DNA of 64,000 bases from Sphingomonas sp. LY29 (lineage in GTDB: Bacteria > Pseudomonadota > Alphaproteobacteria > Sphingomonadales > Sphingomonadaceae): the NCBI RefSeq assembly GCF_035593985.1, contig NZ_CP141587.1:372001-436000 (forward strand), given 5' to 3'. The notes beneath the pieces are model-generated. The model did no database searches. It had not been told where the DNA came from and worked only from the letters and a program-made list of their open reading frames with translations. This document shows positions 10,068 through 19,429 of the stretch, piece by piece. Made by a program: the position numbers and the translations under genes. The first letter of the stretch is position 1, and each line of letters starts with the position of its first letter.

Positions 10068-11717
10068 ATGTCCCATCCCCAGATTCCCCCCACGCTCGCC
10101 CGCGCGCTCGATGCGCGTGGCTATGAAACATTGACCGAAGTGCAGTCGGCCGCCGTCGCGCCGGAAGCCGCAGACCGCGACCTGATCGTGTCGGCCCGCA
10201 CCGGCTCGGGCAAGACGGTCGCCTTCGGCCTCGCCATGGCGCACCAAATGCTCGAAGGCGACAAGATGCCGTGGGCGCGCGTTCCGCTCGGCCTGATCAT
10301 CGCGCCGACCCGCGAGTTGGCGCTTCAAGTCAGCAAGGAGCTCGAGTGGCTCTATGCCGACGCGGGCGCGCGCGTCGTCAATTGCGTCGGCGGCATGGAC
10401 CCGATGAAGGAGCGCCGCGCGCTCGCCGGGGGGGCGCACATCGTCGTCGGGACGCCGGGCCGGCTCCGCGATCATCTCGAACGCGGTGCGCTCGACCTTT
10501 CGGGACTGCGCGTCGCCGTGCTCGATGAAGCCGACGAGATGCTCGACATGGGCTTTCGCGAAGAGCTCGAGGAGATCCTCGACGCGACCCCTGCCGAGCG
10601 TCGCACTTTGCTATTCTCCGCCACCATGCCGCGACCGATCGTCGCGCTGGCGCGGCGCTACCAGAAGGACGCGCTGCGGATCGAAACGCTGGGCGACAAC
10701 AAGGGCCATGGCGATATCGCCTATCAGGCCGTCGCTGTGTCGCCGCCCGACATCGAGCATGCCGTGGTCAACCTGCTCCGCTTCCATGAGGCCGAAACGG
10801 CGATCCTTTTCTGCGCCACGCGCGACGCGGTCCGGCGCCTGCATGCGAGCCTGATCGAACGCGGGTTCCATGCCGTGGCACTCTCGGGCGAGCATAGTCA
10901 GAGCGAACGCAATCATGCGCTTCAGGCGCTTCGGGATCAGCGCGCTCGCGTGTGCGTGGCGACCGACGTCGCCGCGCGCGGCATCGACCTGCCGTCGGTC
11001 AGCCTCGTCATCCACGTCGAACTTCCGCGCGATGCCGAGGCGCTGCAGCATCGCTCCGGCCGGACGGGGCGCGCGGGGCGCAAGGGAACTGCCATTCTCG
11101 TCGTCCCCTTCCCTGCCCGTCGCCGGGTCGAAGGCATGTTGCGCGGCGCGCGGATCGAGGCGGAATGGATCACTCCGCCAACCCCGTCGCAGATCGCCGA
11201 GCGCGACCGCGCCCGCTTGATGGAAGGGCTGAACGCGCCCGCCGAACCGGACGAGGAAGCACTGGAACTGGCGGGCCGCCTAATGGCCGAGATGACTCCG
11301 GACGCCATCGCGCTCGCCTTGGCGAAATCGCTGAGGGCCAGCATGCCGGCGCCCGAGGACATCATCGAGCAAGCCGATCGTCCGGCGGGGCCAGGGCAAC
11401 ATGCCCAGCGTGCCGGGTTCGACGGATCGACGTGGTTTAGGATGAATGCAGGCCGCCGCCACCGGGCCGACCCGCGGTGGTTGCTTCCGCTGATCTGCCG
11501 CTACGGACACGTCAATCGCAACGATATCGGCGCGATCCGCATCGCCGCGGACGAAAGCTATTTCGAGGTTTCGGCTCGCGCGGCGCCGGGCTTCGTCAAG
11601 GCGTTGAAGCGCGCCCAGTTCCCAGACGCCGACGGCCTCGTCATCGAGCCGTCGGGAGGGCGGCCGCCACCTCCGGCACCGGGTCCACGGCGCAAGGGCC
11701 CGCCGCCGCGGCGCTGA
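10068..11717 (+). CDS. DEAD-box ATP-dependent RNA helicase with DbpA-type RNA-binding domain
   Basis: The 549-residue protein should unwind structured RNA, probably in ribosome assembly or cold adaptation. Visible motifs are the Q-motif region (ALDARGYETLTEVQ), motif I SARTGSGKT (about 42-50), PTRELALQ, the DEAD box VLDEADEMLDMGF, SATMPR, ATDVAARGIDLP and HRSGRTGRAGRKG. The C-terminal 80 residues resemble the DbpA RNA-binding fold (LICRYGHVNRNDIGAIRI and FVKAL), followed by a Pro/Arg-rich tail. This layout is that of DeaD/CsdA or DbpA; I cannot tell which. The last 77 bases overlap, antisense, the end of the ATP-grasp gene. Confidence 0.9.
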   Translation: MSHPQIPPTLARALDARGYETLTEVQSAAVAPEAADRDLIVSARTGSGKTVAFGLAMAHQMLEGDKMPWARVPLGLIIAPTRELALQVSKELEWLYADAGARVVNCVGGMDPMKERRALAGGAHIVVGTPGRLRDHLERGALDLSGLRVAVLDEADEMLDMGFREELEEILDATPAERRTLLFSATMPRPIVALARRYQKDALRIETLGDNKGHGDIAYQAVAVSPPDIEHAVVNLLRFHEAETAILFCATRDAVRRLHASLIERGFHAVALSGEHSQSERNHALQALRDQRARVCVATDVAARGIDLPSVSLVIHVELPRDAEALQHRSGRTGRAGRKGTAILVVPFPARRRVEGMLRGARIEAEWITPPTPSQIAERDRARLMEGLNAPAEPDEEALELAGRLMAEMTPDAIALALAKSLRASMPAPEDIIEQADRPAGPGQHAQRAGFDGSTWFRMNAGRRHRADPRWLLPLICRYGHVNRNDIGAIRIAADESYFEVSARAAPGFVKALKRAQFPDADGLVIEPSGGRPPPPAPGPRRKGPPPRR

Positions 11718-12510
11718 CTTGAGGATGCTGCGCGCTCCAAAGATCGCCCAGCATCCGGTCGAGCGAAAGGGGCCGGAACGGGTCCAGACCCGATCCGGGA
11801 AACAGGCAGAATTCTCCAAATTTTGCCTGCCCGCCGATATCGTAGAAATCGACCCGTAGAAAGTCCTGGCCACCTGCCAGCCGGCTCGCTGCGTCGATCA
11901 TCGCGTCGAGCGAAGGCGGAGGCGCCTGCTCAAAGGCGTTGGCTGACAAGGGCCGCCACTCGGTCGTCAATTGGCTCCACCGATGATCGGCGCCGCGTCC
12001 CTGATGCACCTGCACCATCACGACGCGGCCACCGAACACGTAGAATTTATAATCGGTCGGGAGGGCGTCGGTTTCGCTGATGAACGGTTCAACGATCAAC
12101 GACCGGTCGGCCAGTTCATAATGCCATTCGTCCAGCCATCTGCCGTATGCATGGTTCAGCCAATGCGGCGAAATCGCCCGGGCCTTCTCCCAATCATCCG
12201 CAGTTCGGACCACGGTGAATTGGTTACAGCCATGATTGGCCTTCACGATCAGCGGCAGCGGGGCCGGCGGATGCTCGGGAAGCAGCATGCCCTGCCACAC
12301 GGTCGGAATGAGGAATTCTTCGGGCAATACGCTAGTGGCAACCCTCTTGGCATGAGCCTTATCCGTCAACCGAGCCAAACCCACGTCGCGATCGAACAGC
12401 TTTCGCCACTGTACCCACTCGGTGAAAAGTTGGGGTCGGTTGAGAGCCGGCCAGCGTCCGTGTCTCCATCGATAGGCGGTGGCAACGCGAACCCGTGCCG
12501 CGAGACTCAA
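11641..12510 (-). CDS. ATP-grasp protein, TupA-like (teichuronopeptide/polysaccharide family)
   Basis: A 289-residue protein of the ATPgrasp_TupA family. Recognisable stretches are GRWPALNRPQLFTEWVQWRKLFDRD near the start, PLIVKANHGCNQ, LIVEPFISETDALPTDYKFYVFGGRVVMVQVHQGR (ATP-grasp core) and DFLRVDFYDIGGQAKFGEFCLFPGSG. Family members form amide links to glycans or other carboxylates with ATP; the substrate here is unknown. I choose TTG 12510: it has a GGGAG ribosome site five bases before it and overlaps the DUF1989 stop as TTGA, indicating coupling. An ATG at 12567 is the alternative and would overlap the upstream gene by 61 bases. The 3' end runs 77 bases into the convergent helicase gene. 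Confidence 0.82.
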   Translation of the reverse strand: MSLAARVRVATAYRWRHGRWPALNRPQLFTEWVQWRKLFDRDVGLARLTDKAHAKRVATSVLPEEFLIPTVWQGMLLPEHPPAPLPLIVKANHGCNQFTVVRTADDWEKARAISPHWLNHAYGRWLDEWHYELADRSLIVEPFISETDALPTDYKFYVFGGRVVMVQVHQGRGADHRWSQLTTEWRPLSANAFEQAPPPSLDAMIDAASRLAGGQDFLRVDFYDIGGQAKFGEFCLFPGSGLDPFRPLSLDRMLGDLWSAQHPQVSAAAAGPCAVDPVPEVAAALPTAR

Positions 12511-13088
12511 CCGATCTCCCAGTAAATCGGCTTGAACGATCCATTGTTCGATTGCGGGGCCGAGCAAGCGGTCAGGCCGATCACCAGATCCATGTCCGCC
12601 TCGAAGACGATCCGGTCGCCGGCCTTCGACAGCGGCGGAAGAACGCGGACGATGCCGGTCTCGCCGTCGACCGGCACGTTCATGAAGATGTTGAACGCAG
12701 TCGGGATTTGGTCGGGACCGATCCCATGCGAATCGAGTGCCGCGGCGAGATTGCCGAAACAGCCGCGATGCGGATGCTCGTCGCCATAAATGATCCTGAA
12801 CATCTCGGCCGAACAGGGCGTCAGCAGAAAGTCGTGTCGCCCCACGTCATCCTCGACGATCCGCAGCATGACGTTCGAGCGGTTCGAATAGAGCGGATCA
12901 CCCTTCGACAGGTAGATCCGGCTGGCGTAGTCGATCGATCGTCCCGAGGAGATTGCCTCACCGTGCTCTGCGCGATTGAACGCGACCAGGTCGGCCACCT
13001 GCTCGCCTTCGGGATCAATCACCGTCAGCCGCTGCCCCTTGTCGAGCGTGAACGCCACGCCCGAGCGTGGCGCGATTTTATGCGGCAT
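12507..13088 (-). CDS. DUF1989 protein (urea carboxylase-associated / carboxyguanidine deiminase family)
   Basis: The 193-residue product matches the DUF1989 pattern: GEQVADLVAFN, GRSIDYASRIYLSKGDPLYSNRSNVML, a CGxF-like segment HRGCFGNL, PTAFNIFMNVPVDGETG, SKAGDRIVFEADMDLVIGLTAC and a terminal KPIYWEI. Two DUF1989 proteins (CgdA and CgdB) form carboxyguanidine deiminase in guanidine-using bacteria, but here only one copy is present and no carboxylase gene is adjacent, so that exact role is unlikely. ATG 13088 gives the family N-terminus. It overlaps the upstream YqcI/YcgG gene by 11 bases and the ATP-grasp gene by 4, so the three are translationally coupled. Confidence 0.82.
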   Translation of the reverse strand: MPHKIAPRSGVAFTLDKGQRLTVIDPEGEQVADLVAFNRAEHGEAISSGRSIDYASRIYLSKGDPLYSNRSNVMLRIVEDDVGRHDFLLTPCSAEMFRIIYGDEHPHRGCFGNLAAALDSHGIGPDQIPTAFNIFMNVPVDGETGIVRVLPPLSKAGDRIVFEADMDLVIGLTACSAPQSNNGSFKPIYWEIG

Positions 13089-13770
13089 CGCGCGAACCCC
13101 GACCGGAGAATGGACATTGCCAGTCAGGCCCGACCGCGCGGCCGCTATACTGGCGGGCTGCGGAGATCGTGCCATGTCCCGCCAGCATCGGGTTGGGCTC
13201 ACCGGCGAGCGCGACGTCGCGGTCGATAATCGTATCGCGAAGCCGCTCGTAGCGCCCCTCGGCGCGCAAACGCTCAAACTGATCGTGGAGATTGAACACC
13301 ATCGCCGGCACCGCAAACCGACGCGCTGGGCGGCTGGCCTGTGGGTGAAGACCGACGACAAAGAACGCTTCTCCGCCGAAACTCATCGCAAAATGAGGAT
13401 CGTCGGGATCGTTGGCGACGCGCGGGTCGGGCTTCTTTCCCAACCATTCGTCCTTGTCGCTCAGTGACTGGAGGCGCTTCCACAGGCCGCGCTCGAAATC
13501 ACCTTCGTTGTCGGGAATTCCCGTCTCGAACATCACGACGAGCGAACGGAACAGGTCCGGCGCCCGCGAATAGTCGGCGGCGATCCCATGCAGTGCCGGG
13601 AGGATGCGAAGGTCGTCCCATGCAGAACCGAAGTCGCGGCCGACGACGAAGCGCATTCCGCCGCGGTTGAGCGCTGCCTTGGCGCCGACGCACGGAAAAC
13701 TGCGATCTTCGACAAAGCTTCGGAACCGCTTCGCCAGCGGGTGGTCTCGATTATCGGGGGAGGAGGTCAT
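13078..13770 (-). CDS. YqcI/YcgG family protein (GntA-like heme-dependent N-oxygenase)
   Basis: The 230-residue protein belongs to the YqcI/YcgG family, which includes GntA, the heme-dependent N-hydroxylase of guanitoxin synthesis. Landmarks are the N-terminal FPCVGAKAALNRGGMRF, MFETGIPDNEGDFERGLWKRLQSLSDKD, DPRVANDPDDPHFAMSFGGEAFFVVGLHPQASRPARRF and VFNLHDQFERLRAEGRYERLRD. The substrate here is unknown; guanidino or amino nitrogen oxidation is a family-based inference. It sits 50 bases after acetyl-CoA synthetase and overlaps DUF1989 by 11 bases. GxHPQxSR-like residues near 155 are the likely heme neighbourhood. Confidence 0.8.
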   Translation of the reverse strand: MTSSPDNRDHPLAKRFRSFVEDRSFPCVGAKAALNRGGMRFVVGRDFGSAWDDLRILPALHGIAADYSRAPDLFRSLVVMFETGIPDNEGDFERGLWKRLQSLSDKDEWLGKKPDPRVANDPDDPHFAMSFGGEAFFVVGLHPQASRPARRFAVPAMVFNLHDQFERLRAEGRYERLRDTIIDRDVALAGEPNPMLAGHGTISAARQYSGRAVGPDWQCPFSGRGSRDAA

Positions 13771-13820
13771 GTCCCGCAACAAACCGCGCTCGGGCCATAA
13801 GGTTGCGTCGGCAAGCCGCC

Positions 13821-15764
13821 TTAGGCGACCGGCGGCCGTCCCGCGATGAGTTGATCGACCACCGACGGGTCGGCCAAGGTCGATGTATCCCCGAGCGTCG
13901 ACACGTCCCCCTCGGCGATCTTTCGCAAGATTCGACGCATGATCTTTCCCGACCGGGTCTTCGGGAGCGACGGCGCGAACTGCAACACGTCCGGGGTCGC
14001 TATCGGGCCGATCTCCTTGCGCACCCACTGGGTCAATTCCGCCCGCAGCGCTTCGTCGGGCGTCACCTCTGTATTCACGGTAACGTAGGCGTAGATCCCC
14101 TGCCCCTTGATGTCGTGCGGCATGCCGACGACCGCGGCCTCGGCAACCGCCTGATGAGCAACGAGCGCGCTTTCGACCTCCGCGGTGCCCATGCGATGCC
14201 CCGACACGTTGATGACGTCGTCGATCCGGCCGGTGATCCAATAATATCCATCGTCGTCGCGTCGGCAGCCGTCACCGGTAAAATAATAGCCGGGATAGGC
14301 GGAGAAATAGGTCTGAAAGAAGCGATCGTGATCGCCCCACACCGTTCGCATCTGCCCCGGCCAGCTCCGCGCGATGGCCAGCGAGCCTTCGCCCGCGCCG
14401 GCGATCTCCTTGCCGCCACGGTCGAGCAGGACCGGCGCAACGCCAAACATCGGCAGGGTCGCGCTTCCCGGTTTCAACGCGGTCGCGCCTGGCAAGGGCG
14501 TGATCATCGCGCCGCCGGTTTCGGTCTGCCACCAGGTGTCGACGATCGGGCAGCGCCCTTCCCCGACAACGCGGTGATACCATCCCCAAGCTTCGGGGTT
14601 TATCGGTTCGCCTACGGTCCCCAGCAGGCGTAACGAAGCACGCGACGTCCGCGTCACCGGCTCGTCCCCCTCGCGCATCAAAGCCCGCAACGCGGTCGGG
14701 GCGGCATAAAAGATTTCGACCTGATATTTGTCGACGACCTGCCAGAAGCGACTGGCGTCGGGCCAATTCGGCACCCCTTCGAACATGAGCGTCGTCGCTC
14801 CGTTCGCGAGCGGTCCGTAGACGACGTAGCTGTGCCCGGTGACCCAACCGATGTCGGCGGCACACCAGTAAATCTGTCCGGGCCGATAATCGAAAACATA
14901 TTCATGGGTCATCGACGTCCACACGGCATAGCCACCGGTCGAGTGCAGCACGCCCTTCGGCTTTCCCGTCGATCCGGAGGTGTAGAGGATGAAGAGCGGA
15001 TCTTCCGCGCTCATCTCCTCCGGCGGGCAAATATCTTCCATTCCCCGAATGGCGTCCGTCCAGGCGACGTCGCGGCCCTCAAGCATCGCGACGGGAGCGC
15101 CGGTTCGCTCGAGGACGATGACATGGTCTACGGCCGGACACTGGGTGAGCGCCTCGTCGACATTTGCCTTGAGCGGGATCGACTTCCCCCCGCGCTTGCC
15201 TTCGTCGGCGGTAATAACCAGCCGACTGTCGCAATCGCGAATCCGGCCGGCCAGCGCTTCGGGCGAGAAGCCGGCGAAGACGATAGAATGGATCGCGCCC
15301 ACCCGCGCGCAGGCGAGCATCGCCACGGCCGCCTCGGGAACCATAGGGAGGTAGATCGTCACGCGGTCGCCGCGCCCGACGCCAAGCGCCTTCATCGCAT
15401 TGGCAAAGCGGCAGGTCGTGGCCAACAGCTCGGAATAGCTGATCGAACGGCCCGGCTCGGCGGGGTCGTCGGCTTCCCAGACGATCGCGGGCGCGTCGCC
15501 GCGTTCGGCGACATGGCGGTCGAGGCAATTCACGCTTAGGTTCAGCGTGCCGTCGGCGAACCACCTGATGCCGAAGTCCGCTTCCGCAAAGCTGGACTCG
15601 CTGACAGTCGAGAAGGGTCTAATCCACTCGATCCGCTGCGCCTCCGTCCGCCAGAAAGCGTCAGGATCGGCGATCGATTGCGCGTACATCTCGCCATAGC
15701 GTTTCGCGTCGATCAGCGCCGATTTGGCCCACTCCTTGGGGACGGGATAGAGGGCCTCGGTCAT
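13821..15764 (-). CDS. acs: Acetate--CoA ligase (acetyl-CoA synthetase)
   Basis: Acs makes acetyl-CoA from acetate, ATP and CoA by way of acetyl-AMP. The 647-residue product is full length. Motifs are the P-loop-like [19 protein letters not shown], the [10 protein letters not shown] adenylate motif, [20 protein letters not shown] with the hinge, ISGH-type [13 protein letters not shown], and the C-terminal [11 protein letters not shown] whose lysine is the usual acetylation target. ATG 15764 follows a clear GGAGC ribosome site and gives the conserved N-terminus. It leads the minus-strand run into the YqcI/YcgG, DUF1989 and ATP-grasp genes and is divergent from the epimerase gene. Confidence 0.95.
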   Translation of the reverse strand: MTEALYPVPKEWAKSALIDAKRYGEMYAQSIADPDAFWRTEAQRIEWIRPFSTVSESSFAEADFGIRWFADGTLNLSVNCLDRHVAERGDAPAIVWEADDPAEPGRSISYSELLATTCRFANAMKALGVGRGDRVTIYLPMVPEAAVAMLACARVGAIHSIVFAGFSPEALAGRIRDCDSRLVITADEGKRGGKSIPLKANVDEALTQCPAVDHVIVLERTGAPVAMLEGRDVAWTDAIRGMEDICPPEEMSAEDPLFILYTSGSTGKPKGVLHSTGGYAVWTSMTHEYVFDYRPGQIYWCAADIGWVTGHSYVVYGPLANGATTLMFEGVPNWPDASRFWQVVDKYQVEIFYAAPTALRALMREGDEPVTRTSRASLRLLGTVGEPINPEAWGWYHRVVGEGRCPIVDTWWQTETGGAMITPLPGATALKPGSATLPMFGVAPVLLDRGGKEIAGAGEGSLAIARSWPGQMRTVWGDHDRFFQTYFSAYPGYYFTGDGCRRDDDGYYWITGRIDDVINVSGHRMGTAEVESALVAHQAVAEAAVVGMPHDIKGQGIYAYVTVNTEVTPDEALRAELTQWVRKEIGPIATPDVLQFAPSLPKTRSGKIMRRILRKIAEGDVSTLGDTSTLADPSVVDQLIAGRPPVA

Positions 15765-15862
15765 CGTCGCTTGCTCCTTGCCAAGTGGCGTCACTCTACC
15801 CTTCCGCGCGATGGTGCAAACCCCCTCGCGCCCGCGCGCCGGCTCCGCTAGGCAGCACACCC

Positions 15863-16864
15863 ATGACCATCTTAGTTACCGGCGTGGCCGGATTCATCGG
15901 ATCGACGACTGCCCGTGCGCTGCTTGCCCGCGGCGAAACCGTGATCGGCATCGACAACCTCAACGACTATTACGACGTCACGCTGAAGCACGCGCGGCTC
16001 GCGCGCCTGCAGGACGAGGGCGGCGACCGCTTCACCTTCGAAGCGATCGACTTCGCCGAGATCGACGACCTGAATACATTCGCTGCTCGCCACGACTTCG
16101 ATCGCATCGTACATTTGGGCGCGCAAGCGGGTGTCCGCCACTCGATCGACAAGCCCCACGCCTATGTCCGCTCGAACCTGCTCGGCCACCTCAACATGCT
16201 TGAGCTCGCCCGTGCGCGGCAGCCCAAGCACATGGTCTATGCGTCGTCGTCGTCGGTGTACGGCGGCAACGACACGCTGCCGTTCCGGGTTGAGGATCGC
16301 ACCGATCACCCGCTTTCGCTCTACGCCGCGAGCAAGCGCGCTGACGAGTTGATGAGCGAATCCTACGCAAACCTTTTCCGGACGCCGTTGACGGGGCTCC
16401 GCTTTTTCACCGTCTATGGCCCGTGGGGCCGCCCTGACATGGCGATGTGGCTCTTCACCAAAGCGCTCTACGCTGGTGAGCCGCTGCGCCTATTCAACGC
16501 GGGAAAGATGCGCCGCGACTTCACTTACGTCGACGACATCGTTCGCGGGATCATTGCCTGCCTCGACGGTCCCCCGGCCGATGACGGCAGCGAAAAGGCG
16601 GGCGGAAGCACCGGACCGCACGCGCTCTATAATATCGGCAATCACCGGTCCGAAGACCTGATGCGCGTGGTCGAATTGCTGCAGCGCGAGACCGGTCGCG
16701 AAGCGAAAATCGATTTCCAGCCGATGCAGCCTGGCGATGTGTCTGACACCTTCGCCGACATCAGCGCCATCCAGCGCGATCACGGCTTCGAACCGGCGAC
16801 GACGATTGACGAAGGCGTTCCCAATTTCGTCGCTTGGTATCGCGATTATCACCGTTTGGACTGA
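15863..16864 (+). CDS. NAD-dependent sugar-nucleotide epimerase (UDP-glucuronate 4-epimerase-like)
   Basis: A 333-residue extended short-chain dehydrogenase. The NAD loop TGVAGFIGS starts at residue 6 and is followed by [17 protein letters not shown], a segment typical of UDP-glucuronate 4-epimerases (LpsL/CapI). The active-site serines [11 protein letters not shown] and the YxxxK pair ([13 protein letters not shown]) are present, as is the [14 protein letters not shown] substrate motif. It probably makes UDP-galacturonate for cell-surface glycans in the polysaccharide locus some 6 kb away. Substrate is inferred from family resemblance only. Confidence 0.88.
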   Translation: MTILVTGVAGFIGSTTARALLARGETVIGIDNLNDYYDVTLKHARLARLQDEGGDRFTFEAIDFAEIDDLNTFAARHDFDRIVHLGAQAGVRHSIDKPHAYVRSNLLGHLNMLELARARQPKHMVYASSSSVYGGNDTLPFRVEDRTDHPLSLYAASKRADELMSESYANLFRTPLTGLRFFTVYGPWGRPDMAMWLFTKALYAGEPLRLFNAGKMRRDFTYVDDIVRGIIACLDGPPADDGSEKAGGSTGPHALYNIGNHRSEDLMRVVELLQRETGREAKIDFQPMQPGDVSDTFADISAIQRDHGFEPATTIDEGVPNFVAWYRDYHRLD

Positions 16865-16888
16865 CCCCCTTTCCCGAAGGAATTAGAC

Positions 16889-17842
16889 TTGGCCCTGCCC
16901 GACATCTTTTCCCGCCTTCGCCTTCCCGTCATCGGTGCCCCGCTCTTCATCGTGTCGGGGCCTGACCTAGTCATCGCGCAGTGCAAGGCGGGCATCGTCG
17001 GCAGTTTCCCCGCGCTCAATGCCCGCCCGCAAAGCCAGCTCGACGAGTGGATCCACCAGATCACCGAGGAACTGGCGGCCTGGGATCGTGACAATCCGGA
17101 CACGCCGTCGGCGCCGTTCGCGGTCAACCAGATCGTTCATCGTTCGAACGACCGCTTCGAAGAAGACGTCGCGACGTGCGAGAAATGGAAGGTCCCGCTG
17201 GTCATCACCTCGCTCGGCGCGCGGGCGGAGCTGAACGACGCGGTGCACTCATGGGGCGGCATCACGCTCCACGACATCATCGACGATCGCTTCGCGCGGA
17301 AAGCGGTCGAAAAGGGCGCCGACGGCCTGATTGCGGTCGCGGCCGGTGCTGGTGGGCACGCGGGCAAGTGGTCGCCCTTTGCGCTTATCCAGGAGATTCG
17401 CACCTGGTTCGACGGTCCGCTGGCACTGTCGGGCTCGATCGCGACCGGCGGTGCCATCCTTGCTGCCAAAGCGATGGGGGCCGATTTCGCCTACATCGGC
17501 TCGCCCTTCATCGCCACGACCGAGGCAAGAGCGTCCGACGAATATAAGCAGGGGATCTGCGAAGGCGGCGCCGGCGACATCATCAATTCCTCGCTCTTTA
17601 CCGGCATCAACGGCAATTATCTGCGCGGCTCGATTATCGCGGCGGGTCTCGATCCCGACAATCTGCCCGGCGCGGACGCGGCGGCCATGAACTTCCAGTC
17701 GTCGACGGGCGCAAAAGCGTGGCGCGACATCTGGGGGTCGGGTCAGGGAATCGGAGTCGTCGACAAGGTGGTCCCGACCGCGGAACTCGTCAGCCGCCTC
17801 GAACGCGAATACGCAGCCGCGAAGGCAGCGATCGCCGCCTAA
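16889..17842 (+). CDS. Nitronate monooxygenase family protein (2-nitropropane dioxygenase-like)
   Basis: A 317-residue FMN-dependent TIM-barrel protein. It shows APLFIVSGPDLVIAQCKAGIVGSFPALNAR near the start, VNQIVHRSNDRFEED, the flavin and catalytic-base segment VAAGAGGHAGKWS with its histidine, ALSGSIATGGAILAAKAMGADFAYIGSPF and IINSSLFTGINGNYLRGSI. Members oxidise nitronates such as propionate 3-nitronate. The start is a TTG preceded by a GAAGGAAT ribosome site; no in-frame ATG upstream fits. It follows the epimerase by 24 bases and its stop overlaps the convergent thioesterase stop. Confidence 0.9.
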   Translation: MALPDIFSRLRLPVIGAPLFIVSGPDLVIAQCKAGIVGSFPALNARPQSQLDEWIHQITEELAAWDRDNPDTPSAPFAVNQIVHRSNDRFEEDVATCEKWKVPLVITSLGARAELNDAVHSWGGITLHDIIDDRFARKAVEKGADGLIAVAAGAGGHAGKWSPFALIQEIRTWFDGPLALSGSIATGGAILAAKAMGADFAYIGSPFIATTEARASDEYKQGICEGGAGDIINSSLFTGINGNYLRGSIIAAGLDPDNLPGADAAAMNFQSSTGAKAWRDIWGSGQGIGVVDKVVPTAELVSRLEREYAAAKAAIAA

Positions 17843-18273
17843 GCTAGAGCAGCGAGCGACGCCCGCCAGACGTCGGGGATTGCTGCGGGCCGGCGAGTGT
17901 CTCGATCGACGTAAACGTGGGTGAAGTGCCCTTGTGCGGCGGGCTCGCCCGCGCCTGCCGCAAAAACGCCCAAGCGGTAGGTGACGCTTGAGGTTCCCAG
18001 GCGATCGATCGCCAGACCGATCTCCACGTCGCCCGGATAGGCGAGCGAGGAGAAGTAACTGCATCCCGTTTCCACCACGAGCCCGATCGGATTGCCGGAG
18101 GCAATGTCGAGCAGCCCGTGCTCGATCAGCCACTGGTTCACCGCAGTGTCGAACCACGCATAGTAGATCGTGTTGTTGACGTGACCGTAGGCGTCATTGT
18201 CTGCCCAGCGAGTGGCGATCGTCTGAAACGCGCGATATTGGTCGCGCCCGCGCGGGACCGGTCGGTTCACCAC
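17839..18273 (-). CDS. Acyl-CoA thioesterase (4HBT hotdog family)
   Basis: A 144-residue single hotdog-fold protein. The catalytic motif WADNDAYGHVNNTIYYAWFDTA near residue 23 holds the Asp and the GHVNN loop of 4-hydroxybenzoyl-CoA/YbgC-type thioesterases, which hydrolyse acyl-CoA esters. Later family features are CSYFSSLAYPGDVEIGLAIDRLGTSSVTY and GHFTHVYVDRDTRRPAAIP. The substrate cannot be told. Its start overlaps the end of the iron alcohol dehydrogenase by 7 bases, so they are coupled, and its stop overlaps that of the convergent nitronate monooxygenase. Confidence 0.88.
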   Translation of the reverse strand: MVNRPVPRGRDQYRAFQTIATRWADNDAYGHVNNTIYYAWFDTAVNQWLIEHGLLDIASGNPIGLVVETGCSYFSSLAYPGDVEIGLAIDRLGTSSVTYRLGVFAAGAGEPAAQGHFTHVYVDRDTRRPAAIPDVWRASLAALA

Positions 18274-19412
18274 GCCGCCTCGTATAATCGGCGGGCGTCG
18301 GCTTCGTCAATCAGGCACGGATTGTTCACCAGCAACCGCTGCTGCTTCATGGCCTCGCGCGCCAGCATCGGAATTTCGTCCCAAACAATCCCATGCTCGC
18401 GAAGACGCGGCGAGAGGCCACTGCCGATGACAAGTTGCTCCAGGCGATCGATCAGCAAGGCGCAACGCGCCTGGCTGCCCTGCCCGGCACATTCGGGCGC
18501 GACGATCTCGGCAAGCTCGGCATATTCCTCGCGCGCCGCCTCGGCATTGTGCGTCAGGACGACCCGCAGCATCAGGGCATTCGACAGGCCGTGCGGGATG
18601 TGATGGATGCCGCCCAACGGATAAGCCAGCGCATGCACCCCGGCGACCGGCGCATTTGCAAAGGCCAGACCAGCCAAGTGCGCGCCCAGCAGCATCGCCG
18701 CCCTCGCTTCCAGGTTGGCTGGCTCGTTACAGGCGGTGATCAGGTTCTCGTTCAGAAGGCGAAGCGCTTGCCGTGAAAACCCGTCCGAAAGCGGGTTCTT
18801 GGCCTTGACCGAGGTGTAAGCCTCAACTGCATGAACCATCGCATCGATTCCGGTCGCGGCGGTCAGTCCGCGCGGCATCCCGACGGTGAGCGTGGCATCG
18901 AGCGCGGCCCAGTCGGCGATCAGTGCCGGCGAATTCACGCCCCGCTTCTCATCTCCCTCGCAAGTAATGACCGCGACCGGAGTCGCTTCGCTCCCCGTCC
19001 CTGCCGTCGTCGGCACGAGCGCTAGCGGTAGGCGCGTTCCGGTGGCGAGCCCGACGCCCCAGATCGAATCGAGGTCGTCGCCAGAGCCGATGAGATAGGC
19101 CGCTAATTTCGCGACATCCATCGGGCTTCCGCCGCCGAAGCCGACCACGTGGGTGACGTCATGGCGGCCACCCAAGTCGACCGCGTCCAGCAGGGTCTTG
19201 CGCGACGGGTCGGCCTCGACGGTGTCGAAAAGAATGACCCGTCCCCCGCGCTGTTCGATCGCGGTGCGCATCGGATCGGCCAAGCCAAGATCGGCAACGC
19301 CGCGATCGGTGACAAACAGGCAATTGCCGTCCGGCAGGTGAGCGGCAAGATCGGCCGCGCTGCCGGGTCCTGCGAGCAACCGAGGACCGGGATGATAGGT
19401 GAAGGATCGCAT
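18267..19412 (-). CDS. Iron-containing alcohol dehydrogenase family protein
   Basis: A 381-residue protein with the group III (Fe-ADH) layout. The NAD(P)-binding loop is GFGGGSPMDVAK (about 94-105); PTTAGTGSEATPVAVI follows; the metal-binding histidines lie in IDAMVHAVEAYTS, GVHALAYPLGG and IPHGLSNALML. Members include alcohol dehydrogenases and maleylacetate reductases; I cannot choose between them. It is coupled to the downstream thioesterase by a 7-base overlap, so both may act on the same short-chain metabolite. Confidence 0.88.
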   Translation of the reverse strand: MRSFTYHPGPRLLAGPGSAADLAAHLPDGNCLFVTDRGVADLGLADPMRTAIEQRGGRVILFDTVEADPSRKTLLDAVDLGGRHDVTHVVGFGGGSPMDVAKLAAYLIGSGDDLDSIWGVGLATGTRLPLALVPTTAGTGSEATPVAVITCEGDEKRGVNSPALIADWAALDATLTVGMPRGLTAATGIDAMVHAVEAYTSVKAKNPLSDGFSRQALRLLNENLITACNEPANLEARAAMLLGAHLAGLAFANAPVAGVHALAYPLGGIHHIPHGLSNALMLRVVLTHNAEAAREEYAELAEIVAPECAGQGSQARCALLIDRLEQLVIGSGLSPRLREHGIVWDEIPMLAREAMKQQRLLVNNPCLIDEADARRLYEAAW

Positions 19413-19429
19413 GGCGCGACCCTAAGCGC

